DNA of 38,780 nt from Methylococcaceae bacterium (GCA_005772825.1 SXIP01000277.1:1-38780); one strand, 5' to 3'. Numbered from the stretch's first letter, positions 1 to 9,134 are shown. The notes: generated by a model not told the origin, from the sequence alone. Program-made: numbers and translations.

Positions 1-179
1 CCTTTACCACCCACCTTGGCTAAAGGCGCATCGAGTATTTTATCGCCTCGGGTAACCATTTTAACCAACTCGGTTTTTAAGCCGGGAAATGCCCGCTCCA
101 GGCGCTCTGCGACATGTTCTGCCTGCCACAAGGCCAAAGGACTTTGCCGCGTTGCAATACGAATAATTTTTTCAGCCAA
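1..179 (-). CDS. hemC: Porphobilinogen deaminase (hydroxymethylbilane synthase), N-terminal part, cut by window edge
   Basis: Only the first 59 codons are in the window. The translation contains the family's N-terminal block: [17 protein letters not shown], then a conserved VTRGD motif (residues about 44-48), then PLAKVGGKG at the window edge. The enzyme polymerises four porphobilinogen molecules into hydroxymethylbilane in tetrapyrrole synthesis, in the cytosol. I place the start at a TTG codon (177-179), because an AAAGGA ribosome site lies 7 bases upstream (187-192 on the complement) and the protein starts [11 protein letters not shown], as is usual for HemC. No ATG or GTG fits this N terminus. 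The dipyrromethane-cofactor cysteine lies in the missing part. Identity is near certain; the TTG start is likely. Confidence 0.93.
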   Translation of the reverse strand, partial: MAEKIIRIATRQSPLALWQAEHVAERLERAFPGLKTELVKMVTRGDKILDAPLAKVGGK

Positions 180-497
180 AAGAAAATCCTTTATTTCAAA
201 AAAATAGTGCAGCTATTGTATCCTTAAATAGGAATCAAGGGCCAACGTCTGTCAGCCTTATTACCTGAATCTCACCTTTGAGATCCGGATTTTATCTATG
301 CTCTTTTGAAAGCTCAGGTTTATTTTCAATTATTAATCAGGTCTGGAGCCCTTATTGAGCTTATAAAACCATAGAAACTCGCATAAAAAAACCGCTCCAG
401 GGTTACCCTGGAGCGGTTTATTTCAATCAACGGTAATTACAAAAATGGAGAAGTGAAATCTAACCCCAACCTTGGCAACTTACCACACTAAACTAAA
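180..497. other. Intergenic region: hemC leader and the terminator of the downstream minus-strand gene
   Basis: About 320 bases without a gene. The left part must hold the hemC promoter (minus strand) and its AAAGGA ribosome site at 187-192. The right part holds the strong hairpin at 390-418, listed separately. I see no convincing ORF, and no promoter I would defend by eye. Confidence 0.6.
390..418 (-). terminator. Strong rho-independent terminator of the exported-protein gene
   Basis: A perfect 13-bp stem (390-402 paired with 406-418, GC-rich core CCGCTCCAGGG) closes a 3-base loop. On the minus strand it is followed by a run of T (the A-run at 385-390 on the given strand). It lies about 80 bases after the stop codon of the gene at 498-2063. 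Confidence 0.9.
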
Positions 498-2063
498 TTA
501 GTGTGATTGATGGAAAGCGCCATTGTTGATGGCTTGAATGTAAATACCCTCTTTCAAACGCACTGTTGAAGGCTTTCCTGGCGTGAAGGTTGTTGGACCA
601 AACGTCAATTTGGAATTACCATCCAAATGATCATCGCCGAAGGCGCCGCGCACTTCGATTCTGATTTTACCTGGCTTGCCATCTACACCGGTGCCTACTG
701 AGAAACCTGCATTTACCGATTTCGCCGCTGCATCAAACGCATTAACGTCGATGATCGGAGTACTCGCCAAACCATTCAGTACAGCTGGGAGATTTACGCC
801 AGGCGCAGGACCGACTTTAATAGCCGACAATGGGAAATCAACCTGAACACCGGCATCATTCCAGACGCTGATATTAACCGCACCGCCAGTCTTCGTTGGG
901 TTGGTGATACGCAGATATTGTTTATTGACGGAACCAGGGGTTAAGCCGTAGTCAACTCGGTCACTTGATCCACTAAAATTGAGTCTACCGCAAACACCTA
1001 GATCGACAGGATTCGGAGACACAGGGAAAACAGGAGAGCTGCCTTGTGTAACCAAAACAGTGTAATCACCATCAAGCATTGGGGTCACGCCGTCTGGATC
1101 AAACACCACTAAGGCGCCCAGTAAATCCGGCGCTGGTGGTGGGGTAGTCCATGTTCCCGTCGTAGCGGTAAGAACCGCAGGCACAGCATTTAGAGTTAAA
1201 GAGCCGCCTCCCAGAATATTTTGAACATTACCTGTCACCTTAAAGGTAGAACCTGCAGGCAGGTAGTCCGTAGTAGCAACAGCAGTGCCGTCCGGCTTGA
1301 GTGTGCCAAGTCCAGCTGCCGTCAAAGTGAAAAGATCTGTAATAGAAGTCCCATCAATGAACTTCGTTTTATCTGTCACATTGATTTTTTTAGATGCCGA
1401 TGGAGCACATGACAAATTTAAACCTGGGCCGAATTTATACCAAATATCGCTTGCGCTAGATAATGCAAGGGCAGGATTGTTAGTGACGGCATCAACCGGA
1501 CTGTTGTACAAGCGATAAGTAATCGTATGCGGGGATTTTGATTGGGGTTGAATTTTTTGAACCGGTAATATACTAGGAACTGCAGCTGTAACACCGTCGC
1601 TCAGCGTAAAATGAAACTCATCAAGGTTGCTCAGGTTGGCACCGGCAACTTCGACAATGACAAAACTGGAACCCACAGCACCACCGGCAGAAATAGTCAG
1701 TGTGCCTGGAACAGGTGGCACAGCACCTCCGGCAAGCGTTGTACTAAAATTCCTCGCAGTCAAAGCTTGAGCCAATTTTGTATCGGGAAAATCCAGACGA
1801 ACATATTTAGACGAACCTACGATAGAGAATCCGAGCTGCATTTTAACACCAAGAATACCGGTAGCGGGACCATCACCGTCACCATCGCCATTAGTATCCG
1901 CTGGTGCACCGCCCGCATTCGTAAAGTCAGCAGGCAAAATAACTTCCTGAGCATAGGTTACAGGAACCGACGGACCTGGTGGAATCAGACTGACAACGGC
2001 ATAAGATGCCCCAGGCAATGCGCCGACAATCGCCAGCGCTAAAATATTTTTATTAAAAGACAT
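498..2063 (-). CDS. Exported protein of unknown function with an acidic DxNxDxDxD calcium-site-like motif
   Basis: 521 residues. The N terminus (MSFNKNILALAIVGALPGASYA) is a clear Sec signal peptide with cleavage expected after ASYA. The mature protein is rich in Gly, Ala, Thr, Val and Pro and looks all-beta. Residues about 57-65 read DTNGDGDGD, resembling the calcium loops of thrombospondin type-3 or dockerin repeats. Only two cysteines are seen in the mature part (in SCAPS and GVCGR), which could form one disulfide. No catalytic motif is recognised. A good ribosome site (AAGGAAA) precedes the ATG, and a strong terminator follows, so it is a monocistronic and possibly well-expressed gene. 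It could be a surface-layer or matrix protein, possibly a substrate of the nearby type II secretion system; both ideas are inference. Confidence 0.8.
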   Translation of the reverse strand: MSFNKNILALAIVGALPGASYAVVSLIPPGPSVPVTYAQEVILPADFTNAGGAPADTNGDGDGDGPATGILGVKMQLGFSIVGSSKYVRLDFPDTKLAQALTARNFSTTLAGGAVPPVPGTLTISAGGAVGSSFVIVEVAGANLSNLDEFHFTLSDGVTAAVPSILPVQKIQPQSKSPHTITYRLYNSPVDAVTNNPALALSSASDIWYKFGPGLNLSCAPSASKKINVTDKTKFIDGTSITDLFTLTAAGLGTLKPDGTAVATTDYLPAGSTFKVTGNVQNILGGGSLTLNAVPAVLTATTGTWTTPPPAPDLLGALVVFDPDGVTPMLDGDYTVLVTQGSSPVFPVSPNPVDLGVCGRLNFSGSSDRVDYGLTPGSVNKQYLRITNPTKTGGAVNISVWNDAGVQVDFPLSAIKVGPAPGVNLPAVLNGLASTPIIDVNAFDAAAKSVNAGFSVGTGVDGKPGKIRIEVRGAFGDDHLDGNSKLTFGPTTFTPGKPSTVRLKEGIYIQAINNGAFHQSH

Positions 2064-2616
2064 AATTATTTCCTTAGCTAATTGAAAATAGCCCTTGATA
2101 AAGGGCAGTCATACTGTGAGTGGTCACTTTAGCGGATTATTAAAAAATTGCAAGCCTTAAGTTATTACCGGCCTGTATGACTCTCAATCTTCTGCAAAGA
2201 GGCTCACACGGAGCATTATTAAAAATCGACCCTGTTTGTATAGGCTTTGACTCCTTTATCGAAACAGGTGCTATGAAGTATAGCATCGAATATTAATAAT
2301 ACAAAAAACAGGGCTATAAAGCCTGATGAAGCGGCGATGTGAATTTTACTAGGGATTTAGGTTTATTACTAAATGAATAGTTCTTTTCCTGATTACCGTT
2401 CTGTTGGATTAAGACCTGTTTAACTCGCTGTTAACGACGAGTCGGGGTACAGTGTAGAGTAGCATTGTTTCCGGCTTATTTCAGAACAACGTGGATTTGT
2501 TTCAATTGTTTCGGTATCCGCCACTGTCCAAGCAAGGATTTTTATTTCCGGTCTATGGATTGTGTTATATTTTGATGATCTCTATCTTAATGAATATTTA
2601 TGGACGGTGGTCGCGT
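2064..2616. other. Intergenic region between divergent genes, with a leader hairpin at 2091-2106
   Basis: About 550 bases between the exported-protein gene (minus) and the small DUF1640-like gene (plus). It contains the ribosome site of the former and a perfect 6-bp hairpin (GCCCTT, loop GATA, AAGGGC; 2091-2106) in its 5' leader, 28 bases before the start codon. The rest is AT-rich. An open frame upstream of and in phase with the gene at 2617 runs back to 2491, but its translation does not look like part of the family. I see nothing else defensible. Confidence 0.5.
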
Positions 2617-2862
2617 ATGGCAACAATTACATTTGATACACACAAATTTGTCCGCAAATTGCAAGAGGCGGGCTTTGATCAAAAACAAGCCGAGGGTTTA
2701 ACTGAGGCTATGCGTGCGGCGATTGACGAATCGGAGCTTGTCACTAAAAGGGATTTACAGATCGAGCTCGCACCCCTCAAGGCAGATCTTAATTTACTCA
2801 AATGGATGATGGGTGTTCTTGTCGCCATCGCGATTGCTAATTTCTCGAAGCAATTTTTATAA
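2617..2862 (+). CDS. Small coiled-coil protein with C-terminal membrane anchor (DUF1640/CCDC90-like)
   Basis: 81 residues from the ATG at 2617. The pattern is FDTHKFVRKLQEAGFDQKQA, then an amphipathic helical stretch (LTEAMRAAIDESELVTKRDL, residues about 28-47), a short coiled-coil region and a hydrophobic C-terminal helix (MMGVLVAIAIANF) likely to be a membrane anchor. This order is typical of the widespread bacterial DUF1640-like small proteins, whose function is not established. An in-frame GTG at 2491 would add 42 residues unlike the family, so I prefer the internal ATG. No operon partner: the neighbouring genes run on the opposite strand. Confidence 0.75.
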   Translation: MATITFDTHKFVRKLQEAGFDQKQAEGLTEAMRAAIDESELVTKRDLQIELAPLKADLNLLKWMMGVLVAIAIANFSKQFL

Positions 2863-2941
2863 TCAGCAGCGTGTAGTAAAGTCACTTGCTTCGCTCGACC
2901 CCAGGTTCTGGCTCTCATCGTTACACGAGTCTGTAGGAACA

Positions 2942-3060
2942 CGTCATTCCGGCAGGGATTGCCGGAGCCGTTAGACCGCGTAAGCGAATCCAGAATACAG
3001 GGATGTATTCGAAGTTACCGTCCATGGCACTGGATACCCGCTTCGCGCCGGGTATGACGA
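2942..3060. repeat. MITE-like intergenic repeat with CGTCAT termini
   Basis: The element begins CGTCATTCCGGCAGGGATTG and ends with GGGTATGACG, giving short terminal inverted repeats (CGTCATNCC against GGNATGACG). It contains the internal pair CCGGCAGGGATTGCCGG and a second pair around GATACCCGCTTCGCGCCGGGTA. Elements with CGTCATTCC termini are common in proteobacterial intergenic DNA. Whether it is multicopy in this genome cannot be judged from this window. Confidence 0.55.
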
Positions 3061-3089
3061 CAGTTGTATATAACAATGAGAGACGAAGC

Positions 3090-3113
3090 GGGACTGGGTT
3101 TAAACCCAGTCCC
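3090..3113. repeat. Perfect 24-bp palindrome
   Basis: GGGACTGGGTTT is followed directly by its reverse complement AAACCCAGTCCC. It lies between the convergent ends of the DUF1640-like gene and gspD. It could act as a bidirectional transcription stop, but no T-run follows on either strand, so it may equally be part of the adjacent repeat element. Confidence 0.6.
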
Positions 3114-3222
3114 AAACGTTTTGATACGGCGGCAATCCTTGAACCCCTCAAGAAACCCTACGAACAGGAACTGTTCAGACTATTTTTGTCCAACAGATCC
3201 GATTTAATTTCCTGTTTTCCGA

Positions 3223-5391
3223 TCAAGGCTTTTGCAACGCCGTATTCGGTTTCTGATTAAACGAATATTGATCACGGAAAGCATCGCTGATCGACTCCAC
3301 ATCGTCATCATCTTCCATTATGTAGGGCGTGATCATGATGACGATTTCGGACTTGTCGTGACTGCGTCCCTTGGAGCTAAACAAATAACCCAGCCAGGGA
3401 ATGTCCTTTAGATAGGGTATGCCGCTACTGTCATAGGAGTTGTCATCCCTGATAATGCCGGCAATCAATACCGACGCACCGTCTTTAAGACTTAACGTGG
3501 TTTCTACCTTCCGGTTCTGAATGGTGGGGCTGCTGATTGCGCTGGTGAGATTTTCCGTCGCCTTGCTGAGCTCCTGACTGACATCCAGATCAATGCGTCG
3601 TCCCGAATGCACTATCGGTTTGACATTGAGGATCACGCCGGTTTTGCGATACTGCACGTTTTGTGTAAATATGCTGTCGCCTCCTGTTTGCGGCGAGCCG
3701 GAAGGAACCCCCTGACTGGTGACAATAGGCACTTCATCACCAATTTCGATGGCGGCCTCTTCGCCGCTTTTGACCATGAGCCTCGGTGTTGACAAGACAT
3801 TCACGCGACTGTCGGTAGCCAGCGCCTTCAAGACCATGCGGGTTTTGCCGCCGGAGTTGAGGACATAATTAAAGGCATTGGCGACCGGTGAAGCGGCACC
3901 CACCAGCGTACCGACATCGAAGCCGAAATCTCCCGACTTACCGTGAGCAGACCATTGAATACCGAAGGTATCGGTATCCCCCAGCGTTACCTCGGCAATG
4001 GTGACTTCAATCAGGACTTGCTTGGACTGGGTATCCATCTGCCGGATAATCGGCAGTATTTGCGACCAGGTATCGGCGTTACCAAAAAATAGCACAGCAT
4101 TGCGTTGTTCATCGACTACCAAGCTGGACTTTTGCCCCCCTGAACCGGTTCCTGATGTTTGCGAAGCAGCATTCGCAGTAGCTCCTTGCGCTGCGGCGCC
4201 AGGATTTTTTTGTGTCTGTGCCGCTTGCTGGATAACGATATTCGGCACGAGAGCGCTTAATGTTTTAACGAGAGCGCCGGCTGCAGTATTTTTTACCGGA
4301 TAGTAAAAAAGCGTGTTTTTATCGTTGGCGTAAGTCGGCTGATCCAGCGCCTCTACCCACTGCTTTACCAGGCCAAGCACTTTTGGATCGGCGGTAAATA
4401 CCAGCACGGCGTTAATTTTACTCATCGGCAACACCAGTATGCTACCCATCGGCAAAGTGGAACTGGCTCCGTAACCTTCCGATTGCAAAACCTGCACCAG
4501 TGCTTCGCTTAAGGCTTCGGGCGTTTGATACAGTGGATCAATACGTAAGCTATAGCGACCTCGCATCGTCGGCTGATCCAGAAACTTGATGGTTTCCAGC
4601 GCATTGGCAACGAGATGGCGGGAACCCTGCAGGGTAATGGTGTTACGCTCAAGATCGTCCATTATTTTCAGATCCTGTCCGGCGTACATTTGATTTAACG
4701 CCGAAGTGACATTGACATTGCGCACATGATAAAGCGGGACCACCTGAAAAATGGGCCGGTGTGTCACCGGCACTTCGGGGAGAGTTCTTCCACTGATTAA
4801 CAACGGCGGCTCATCAGCAGGCGTTTTAGTGCTTTGCAGAAAACGGTAATGCTGCTCTTCTTTTTTTATCGCCACGCCGTATTCAGACAATACTTTTGCG
4901 ACCACTCGCGACAGTTCCTGCGCGCTCTGCGGCTCCGTTATACGCAAGGTAATCAGGTCACTGACGCTTTGCAATGACTTATCAATCTGAAAGGAAATAT
5001 GCAGCATGTTGCCATAGACTTCATTAATGAAGGCCGGCAACGGCATGTTGTCTACATCCAGTTTGAAAGGACCGCCTTTAAGACCCGGCATGGTTTCTTC
5101 AAAGGTATCAAGGCCGGCAATTGCCGACGGCTGCATAATTCCCGGCGTTTCGGTAAAACGAGGCGGCTTTGTTCGATTTGACGGAATAGCTTGTTTCTGT
5201 TCTTCCGCAACCGTCCCAATACCGGTTATATTTGACGCGCCGGTTTTATCATCGAGCGCCCTTACTTCTTGCTGGCGCGGACGTAACGGTTCGGGTAATT
5301 TAATAGGGCTTTGCCATGTGTAACAGCCTGCCAATGAAAGACTGGATATTAAAGCTGCGATAATCAATAAAGACGAGGTTTTAAAGGGCAT
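3223..5391 (-). CDS. gspD: Type II secretion system secretin GspD (outer-membrane lipoprotein, XpsD-like)
   Basis: 722 residues. A lipoprotein signal peptide ends in the lipobox LAGC (Cys23). An N0-type domain (about 110-190; FKLDVDNMPLPAFINEVYGN) is followed by N1/N2-type repeats (about 205-360), then a low-complexity Ala/Gly/Ser/Gln linker (about 390-425). The secretin channel domain spans about 430-690, with the diagnostic VPIVTSQGVPSGSP region, the KVETTLSLKDG segment and the C-terminal block IPYLKDIPWLGYLF. It would form the outer-membrane channel of the type II secretion system. It is the last gene of the operon, as in the Xanthomonas Xps system, whose XpsD is also a lipoprotein. The acidic MEDDDDVES tail after the channel could be the pilotin-contact region, which is inference. 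Confidence 0.95.
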   Translation of the reverse strand: MPFKTSSLLIIAALISSLSLAGCYTWQSPIKLPEPLRPRQQEVRALDDKTGASNITGIGTVAEEQKQAIPSNRTKPPRFTETPGIMQPSAIAGLDTFEETMPGLKGGPFKLDVDNMPLPAFINEVYGNMLHISFQIDKSLQSVSDLITLRITEPQSAQELSRVVAKVLSEYGVAIKKEEQHYRFLQSTKTPADEPPLLISGRTLPEVPVTHRPIFQVVPLYHVRNVNVTSALNQMYAGQDLKIMDDLERNTITLQGSRHLVANALETIKFLDQPTMRGRYSLRIDPLYQTPEALSEALVQVLQSEGYGASSTLPMGSILVLPMSKINAVLVFTADPKVLGLVKQWVEALDQPTYANDKNTLFYYPVKNTAAGALVKTLSALVPNIVIQQAAQTQKNPGAAAQGATANAASQTSGTGSGGQKSSLVVDEQRNAVLFFGNADTWSQILPIIRQMDTQSKQVLIEVTIAEVTLGDTDTFGIQWSAHGKSGDFGFDVGTLVGAASPVANAFNYVLNSGGKTRMVLKALATDSRVNVLSTPRLMVKSGEEAAIEIGDEVPIVTSQGVPSGSPQTGGDSIFTQNVQYRKTGVILNVKPIVHSGRRIDLDVSQELSKATENLTSAISSPTIQNRKVETTLSLKDGASVLIAGIIRDDNSYDSSGIPYLKDIPWLGYLFSSKGRSHDKSEIVIMITPYIMEDDDDVESISDAFRDQYSFNQKPNTALQKP

Positions 5392-5423
5392 TGTGGTTTA
5401 TTTAGGCGAGGCCTGTAGAAGTT

Positions 5424-5867
5424 TTATTTTCGTTGTCCGCCATGTAACGTAATAGCCAGAGTCTTACCGGCTAATTCAATGGTAATTCCGTTATTATTAA
5501 TGGCGGTCAGTATCGACATATCGGGCAATCTCTCGCCTATTCGATAGCGCGTGATCTTGGAATTATTTTTAATTAGCGCATACTGCTGCGAACCTTGCTG
5601 AACCATTCCTTGCAAGGTCCAAGTCCTGATTTTTTGCTGTCCGGGCACATTGACGCCTTGAACCGCACTGGTTTGGTAATATTGAGTGAGTGCATTATAC
5701 GCATTGAGCGTTGCGGAAGTATCAGGCAAATCCGGTAATTTCCATTCCAGATCGATAACCGCTTTGGGATCACTCTTGGGTAGTGAATACTGCCAATAGG
5801 CGCTGATGCCGCCGAGTATACACACAAGCAATGCTATAACGATCTGTTTTTGCCCGGCTGCCGTCAT
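5424..5867 (-). CDS. Type II secretion GspC/GspN-like protein (XpsN position), short
   Basis: 147 residues: a short cytosolic start, one N-terminal membrane helix (IVIALLVCILGGISAYW, about 9-25) and a periplasmic part. The C-terminal half (TWTLQGMVQQGSQQYALIKN, then a stretch around RIGERLPDMSILTAINNNGI) has the pattern of the GspC homology region / PilP fold that binds the secretin. The usual GspC PDZ domain is missing. The gene sits between gspM and gspD, where Xanthomonas has xpsN. It overlaps gspM by 4 bases. It probably links the inner-membrane platform to GspD. Assignment to the C/N role is by position and fold pattern. Confidence 0.75.
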   Translation of the reverse strand: MTAAGQKQIVIALLVCILGGISAYWQYSLPKSDPKAVIDLEWKLPDLPDTSATLNAYNALTQYYQTSAVQGVNVPGQQKIRTWTLQGMVQQGSQQYALIKNNSKITRYRIGERLPDMSILTAINNNGITIELAGKTLAITLHGGQRK

Positions 5868-6436
5868 GGTTTATCAGGCGCCTGAAAAAAACAACTGACT
5901 TGTAGTGATACCCCCAACAAGTCTTGCAGGTCACGATTAGTTTGCAATTGATCGATTTGCATTAGTTTGGGGTTTTGTTCGATTTGACTAAGCAACTCCA
6001 GCAAGCCTGCATCATACAATGTACCTTTAATTTCAATCACCACTCTCCAGATGAAAGGCATTTTTGCATCGCTTTGCACACTGGCTCCGGCAATCTCCAA
6101 GCCGGTGAGACCCAACTGCTGTATTTTATCATTGAACCAGGTTTGCACATTTGCTTGCGCCAAGCCTTTGGTTTCCGCGCGCCATAATCCGTTTTCCAAT
6201 TGCAGACGGATGTTTTTTACACTTTCAGCTCTTTCCGCCCAGTCGGTTTGTTGTTGCACATAATGCAGTTTTATGAGTTTTTTATCCTGGCGGGCGTATT
6301 CTTCAAATAACCCGTTTCGGTATTCATTTAATGCCAGCAGGCCATTGCTGATGACAATGAGCAATATCAGCAATACACCGATACGTAACCTCGGGTTTTC
6401 CTGCCATTCTAACAACAGTTGTTTATACGCCTGCAT
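5864..6436 (-). CDS. gspM: Type II secretion inner-membrane platform protein GspM
   Basis: 190 residues with one membrane helix near the N terminus (about 18-36, RIGVLLILLIVISNGLLAL), a helical stretch (about 40-80), and a C-terminal ferredoxin-like domain in which hydrophobic strands alternate with helices (WRVVIEIKGTLYDAGLLELL). This is the layout of GspM, which pairs with GspL in the inner-membrane platform. It overlaps gspL by 14 bases and the GspC-like gene by 4, indicating translational coupling. Sequence conservation in GspM is low, so position in the operon carries much of the evidence. Confidence 0.85.
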   Translation of the reverse strand: MQAYKQLLLEWQENPRLRIGVLLILLIVISNGLLALNEYRNGLFEEYARQDKKLIKLHYVQQQTDWAERAESVKNIRLQLENGLWRAETKGLAQANVQTWFNDKIQQLGLTGLEIAGASVQSDAKMPFIWRVVIEIKGTLYDAGLLELLSQIEQNPKLMQIDQLQTNRDLQDLLGVSLQVSCFFQAPDKP

Positions 6437-7505
6437 CAGCTTGAAATCGAATAATGACGGTTATTTGTCCGGTTCTGGCATCGGGTTGTGCGCTTACCTC
6501 TTTTCCCCAAGCAAGATCGGAATAGGTTTTTACAAACAGGCTGGGATCAGTGTTATTCGTTTGCAGCGTAAAGCGCAATTGCTCTGAACTGTATTCCCAT
6601 AGCATCACCTTCATATTGGCGGGGTCAGGTAGCTTGGCTATGACCTGATCAAGCAACAGCAACTGCCGATGACCTTTCCACAACCCGGCAACCTGATTCA
6701 GGAAACGCTGATCATCCTGTATCTTGTTACGGGTTTGCAGTATAGGCTCTATTTGTCGACTGAGTTCTGATTGTTGCCGATGCTGCGCCTTGATATCCTG
6801 CTGCAACAGATAAATTTGCGTACCTTGCCAGCTGAGCAAAAAAGCCAGCGCCATCGGAAAAGCCTTCCATAAAATGGATTCCAGACTTATAAATAGCGCA
6901 TTTTGATCCAGCTTATAATCTTTTCCCCATGGCTGTGCCTGCTTTTGGGTTATTATGACAGGCAGCTCATCCTGAGCCTCCAAACCGGCCGCGCGTTGAA
7001 AATTTTGCCAGACACTTTGATCTGGCTTTTTCTCCCACCAATGACTTTCCTTTAAAATGCCTTGCAACCAATATTGCGCTTCATAGCCTTGATCAGAATC
7101 CAGCAATTGCAACTGCGTGGCTTCCGGACGCGGAAAAAAACGGGTCTCGATCAGGTATCTATGCTTTTTATTTACACCGTCTTCGGCATGCCAGCACCAC
7201 ACCTGGGCAACACTGTTTTGCCAAACTATATTGGTCATCGGTTCCGGCCAAGGACTCCATTGATTTATTTTAAGTTGCAGGGCTTGGCGCTGCGCGCCGG
7301 ACGGAACATCGCGCAAATCGAAACAACGATAGATAGATTGTGACCTCGGTATAACGGTGTATTTGGCCGAGTTACTTCGAAAAACAGTGAGGAATTTATT
7401 GAGAAACTGCTGTACGACTTGTGGCAGTTGGTATTGTTTGAAAACGTTTAGTTTGAGAGCCGCTGTTGCTAAAAAGGTCTGTTTCAAGCTGCTGGGGTTG
7501 GGCAT
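6423..7505 (-). CDS. gspL: Type II secretion platform protein GspL (long overlap with gspK)
   Basis: 360 residues. The N-terminal cytosolic part (about 1-210) would be the actin-like domain that recruits GspE. A membrane segment lies at about 212-233 (LWKAFPMALAFLLSWQGTQI). It is followed by a coiled coil (QQDIKAQHRQQSELSRQIEP) and a ferredoxin-like periplasmic domain (about 285-358), matching GspL. The ATG at 7505 gives a 110-base overlap with the end of gspK, in another frame. A later start inside the overlap is possible, because residues 1-36 show no conserved motif, but no better ATG is available before residue 90. Confidence 0.83.
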   Translation of the reverse strand: MPNPSSLKQTFLATAALKLNVFKQYQLPQVVQQFLNKFLTVFRSNSAKYTVIPRSQSIYRCFDLRDVPSGAQRQALQLKINQWSPWPEPMTNIVWQNSVAQVWCWHAEDGVNKKHRYLIETRFFPRPEATQLQLLDSDQGYEAQYWLQGILKESHWWEKKPDQSVWQNFQRAAGLEAQDELPVIITQKQAQPWGKDYKLDQNALFISLESILWKAFPMALAFLLSWQGTQIYLLQQDIKAQHRQQSELSRQIEPILQTRNKIQDDQRFLNQVAGLWKGHRQLLLLDQVIAKLPDPANMKVMLWEYSSEQLRFTLQTNNTDPSLFVKTYSDLAWGKEVSAQPDARTGQITVIIRFQADAGV

Positions 7506-8535
7506 TTTGTTGTTCTGCGGTTAAGGCGATATCAAGCTGGTAATCAATACTCCAAGGGCGACGGTTCTTTAAAGAGTAGTCTTTTTGTGTAATGGGGCTA
7601 TGTAATTCTATGTGAATTTCCCGCATCCGTCCAGTTTGCCGATTCCACAGGGTTACCCTGAAAAAATTTGAAGGAGTCGACGTAAATGACAAGTCGTCTA
7701 TATTGAATGTTTTGCCGGTAATTTGATAAAGCTGATCAACTTCTGTAATCGGTAATTGGTTTCTTGCCTGAATAATCTTATCAACACTATCCGAAGTAAG
7801 TCCCATGGAAATTTGCAAGATCTGTTTAGGAGCAACATTGAAATTCGGCAAATCCTCCCAACTGCTACTGGTCAAGCGCGGCAGATTGTTGTTCCAGATT
7901 TCCTGATACTTATCCCAACCCAGGATATTGCGCATCTCCCAACTGGTCAACAAAAACCTGTTTGCAGGGGCCTGCTTGCCCTGTTGTTTGTATTGCTCTA
8001 CCTCGGCGCCGTTGATGCGATGAAAGCTATCGGGGTCTTCATAGTCGAGCAATCTGGCAATGGCATCGTCCCGTTCGGTCCCGGAAAGTCCGAACAACCC
8101 CAGAAAATATTTTAAATGAACAGGCTCGCTGTTATTACACGCCATCAACCCGCTTTCGTCCTGAACCGAGAATATGCTTTCCCCCAGACCTTGATAGGCT
8201 TGGTCATAAAGCTTGATAGTCTTGCCATCAAGCGTTTTTGGCCCCAAAGCCATACCGAAACTCATCGCCTCTTTTTGCTCGGCATTCAATTCGGTCAGGA
8301 TGACGCCGTATTCATTGATAGAGTGTGTATTGATCAGGTACAGCACTGTGGCCAAAGTACCCTGAAACTCTATTTCCGCTTGCATATCCTGTTGTTGATC
8401 GGCGATTTGTTGCCGCGCATCACCCGCCCATTGGGCAAGATAGGCGCCAGCAACGGTAATAAAAGCAATCAACCACAGTGTTGCAACCAGGATAAAGCCC
8501 TGCTGCCGCTCCGCCGGGATAAACCTAACGCTCAT
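7396..8535 (-). CDS. gspK: Type II secretion minor pseudopilin GspK
   Basis: 379 residues. A prepilin-type start (RQQGFILVATLWLIAFITV, residues about 10-28) is followed by the typical large GspK insert: a helical domain with QDESGLMACNNSEPV and LLDYEDPDSFHRINGAE, and helix-hairpin-helix-like segments (around VDKIIQARNQLPITEVDQL). GspK lacks the Glu at position +5 of other pseudopilins, and here that position is Val. It would cap the pseudopilus together with GspI and GspJ. The start overlaps the end of gspJ by 4 bases. Confidence 0.93.
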   Translation of the reverse strand: MSVRFIPAERQQGFILVATLWLIAFITVAGAYLAQWAGDARQQIADQQQDMQAEIEFQGTLATVLYLINTHSINEYGVILTELNAEQKEAMSFGMALGPKTLDGKTIKLYDQAYQGLGESIFSVQDESGLMACNNSEPVHLKYFLGLFGLSGTERDDAIARLLDYEDPDSFHRINGAEVEQYKQQGKQAPANRFLLTSWEMRNILGWDKYQEIWNNNLPRLTSSSWEDLPNFNVAPKQILQISMGLTSDSVDKIIQARNQLPITEVDQLYQITGKTFNIDDLSFTSTPSNFFRVTLWNRQTGRMREIHIELHSPITQKDYSLKNRRPWSIDYQLDIALTAEQQNAQPQQLETDLFSNSGSQTKRFQTIPTATSRTAVSQ

Positions 8536-9134
8536 AAAAAATCTTCTATGCCGGGCTTGGGATTTTTTCTACCGGGAATACTGACTATCCAGGTTATCGG
8601 ATTCTGGACACTGTCTATTTGCAGTTGAATCGCTTCCGGTAATTGCTGTAACACCGCACCCATTTTTGGCGGCCATGTCGATACCCAGTTACCCTCATTA
8701 TCGAGATAACTGAATGAGGCTTTTTGAGCAGTCCATTGACCTAACAACCATTCCTCCTTTTCAGTAATTCTGTATTTAAGCGCAATGGTATTCTCTTGAG
8801 CAGATAGCGACAAGGTAAACGATTGCGGAACGCCGGTCGGTGCCGTCAGCGTACTTATAGATTGTCCTTGTAATTTGGATTCGGTCCCTTCAAACAAGGC
8901 TGGCTCATTCCGGTTATTGACGATAATTCCGTTGACCAGGTTTCTGTACCAGTGTTCTTGTAATTGCCGGATGCGTTGTTTTTTTAGTTGTTGGGTTACG
9001 TTAAACCGAAGCCTCAATACATAGCCGAAACCGTCCATCAGCAAGCCGCTGATCAGGCTGATCAACACCAGCACAACCAGGACTTCCATTAATGTAAACC
9101 CTTTGTGAGTGTTCTTTTTTGTACGGAAATTCAT
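8532..9134 (-). CDS. gspJ: Type II secretion minor pseudopilin GspJ
   Basis: 200 residues with a class III prepilin signal: HKGFTLMEVLVVLVLISLIS, cleavage after Gly13, Glu at +5 of the mature chain. A long hydrophobic helix follows, then a C-terminal beta-rich domain ending PITWIVSIPGRKNP. It overlaps gspI and gspK by 4 bases each. Part of the pseudopilus tip complex. Confidence 0.92.
   Translation of the reverse strand: MNFRTKKNTHKGFTLMEVLVVLVLISLISGLLMDGFGYVLRLRFNVTQQLKKQRIRQLQEHWYRNLVNGIIVNNRNEPALFEGTESKLQGQSISTLTAPTGVPQSFTLSLSAQENTIALKYRITEKEEWLLGQWTAQKASFSYLDNEGNWVSTWPPKMGAVLQQLPEAIQLQIDSVQNPITWIVSIPGRKNPKPGIEDFL

Larger units (their letters stand above)
2863..3222. other. Gene-free region filled by palindromic repeats
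   Basis: About 360 bases between two convergent genes. It is largely occupied by the repeat element at 2942-3060 and the perfect palindrome at 3090-3113, both listed separately. Short open frames here follow repeat sequence and are not supported as genes. Confidence 0.55.
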
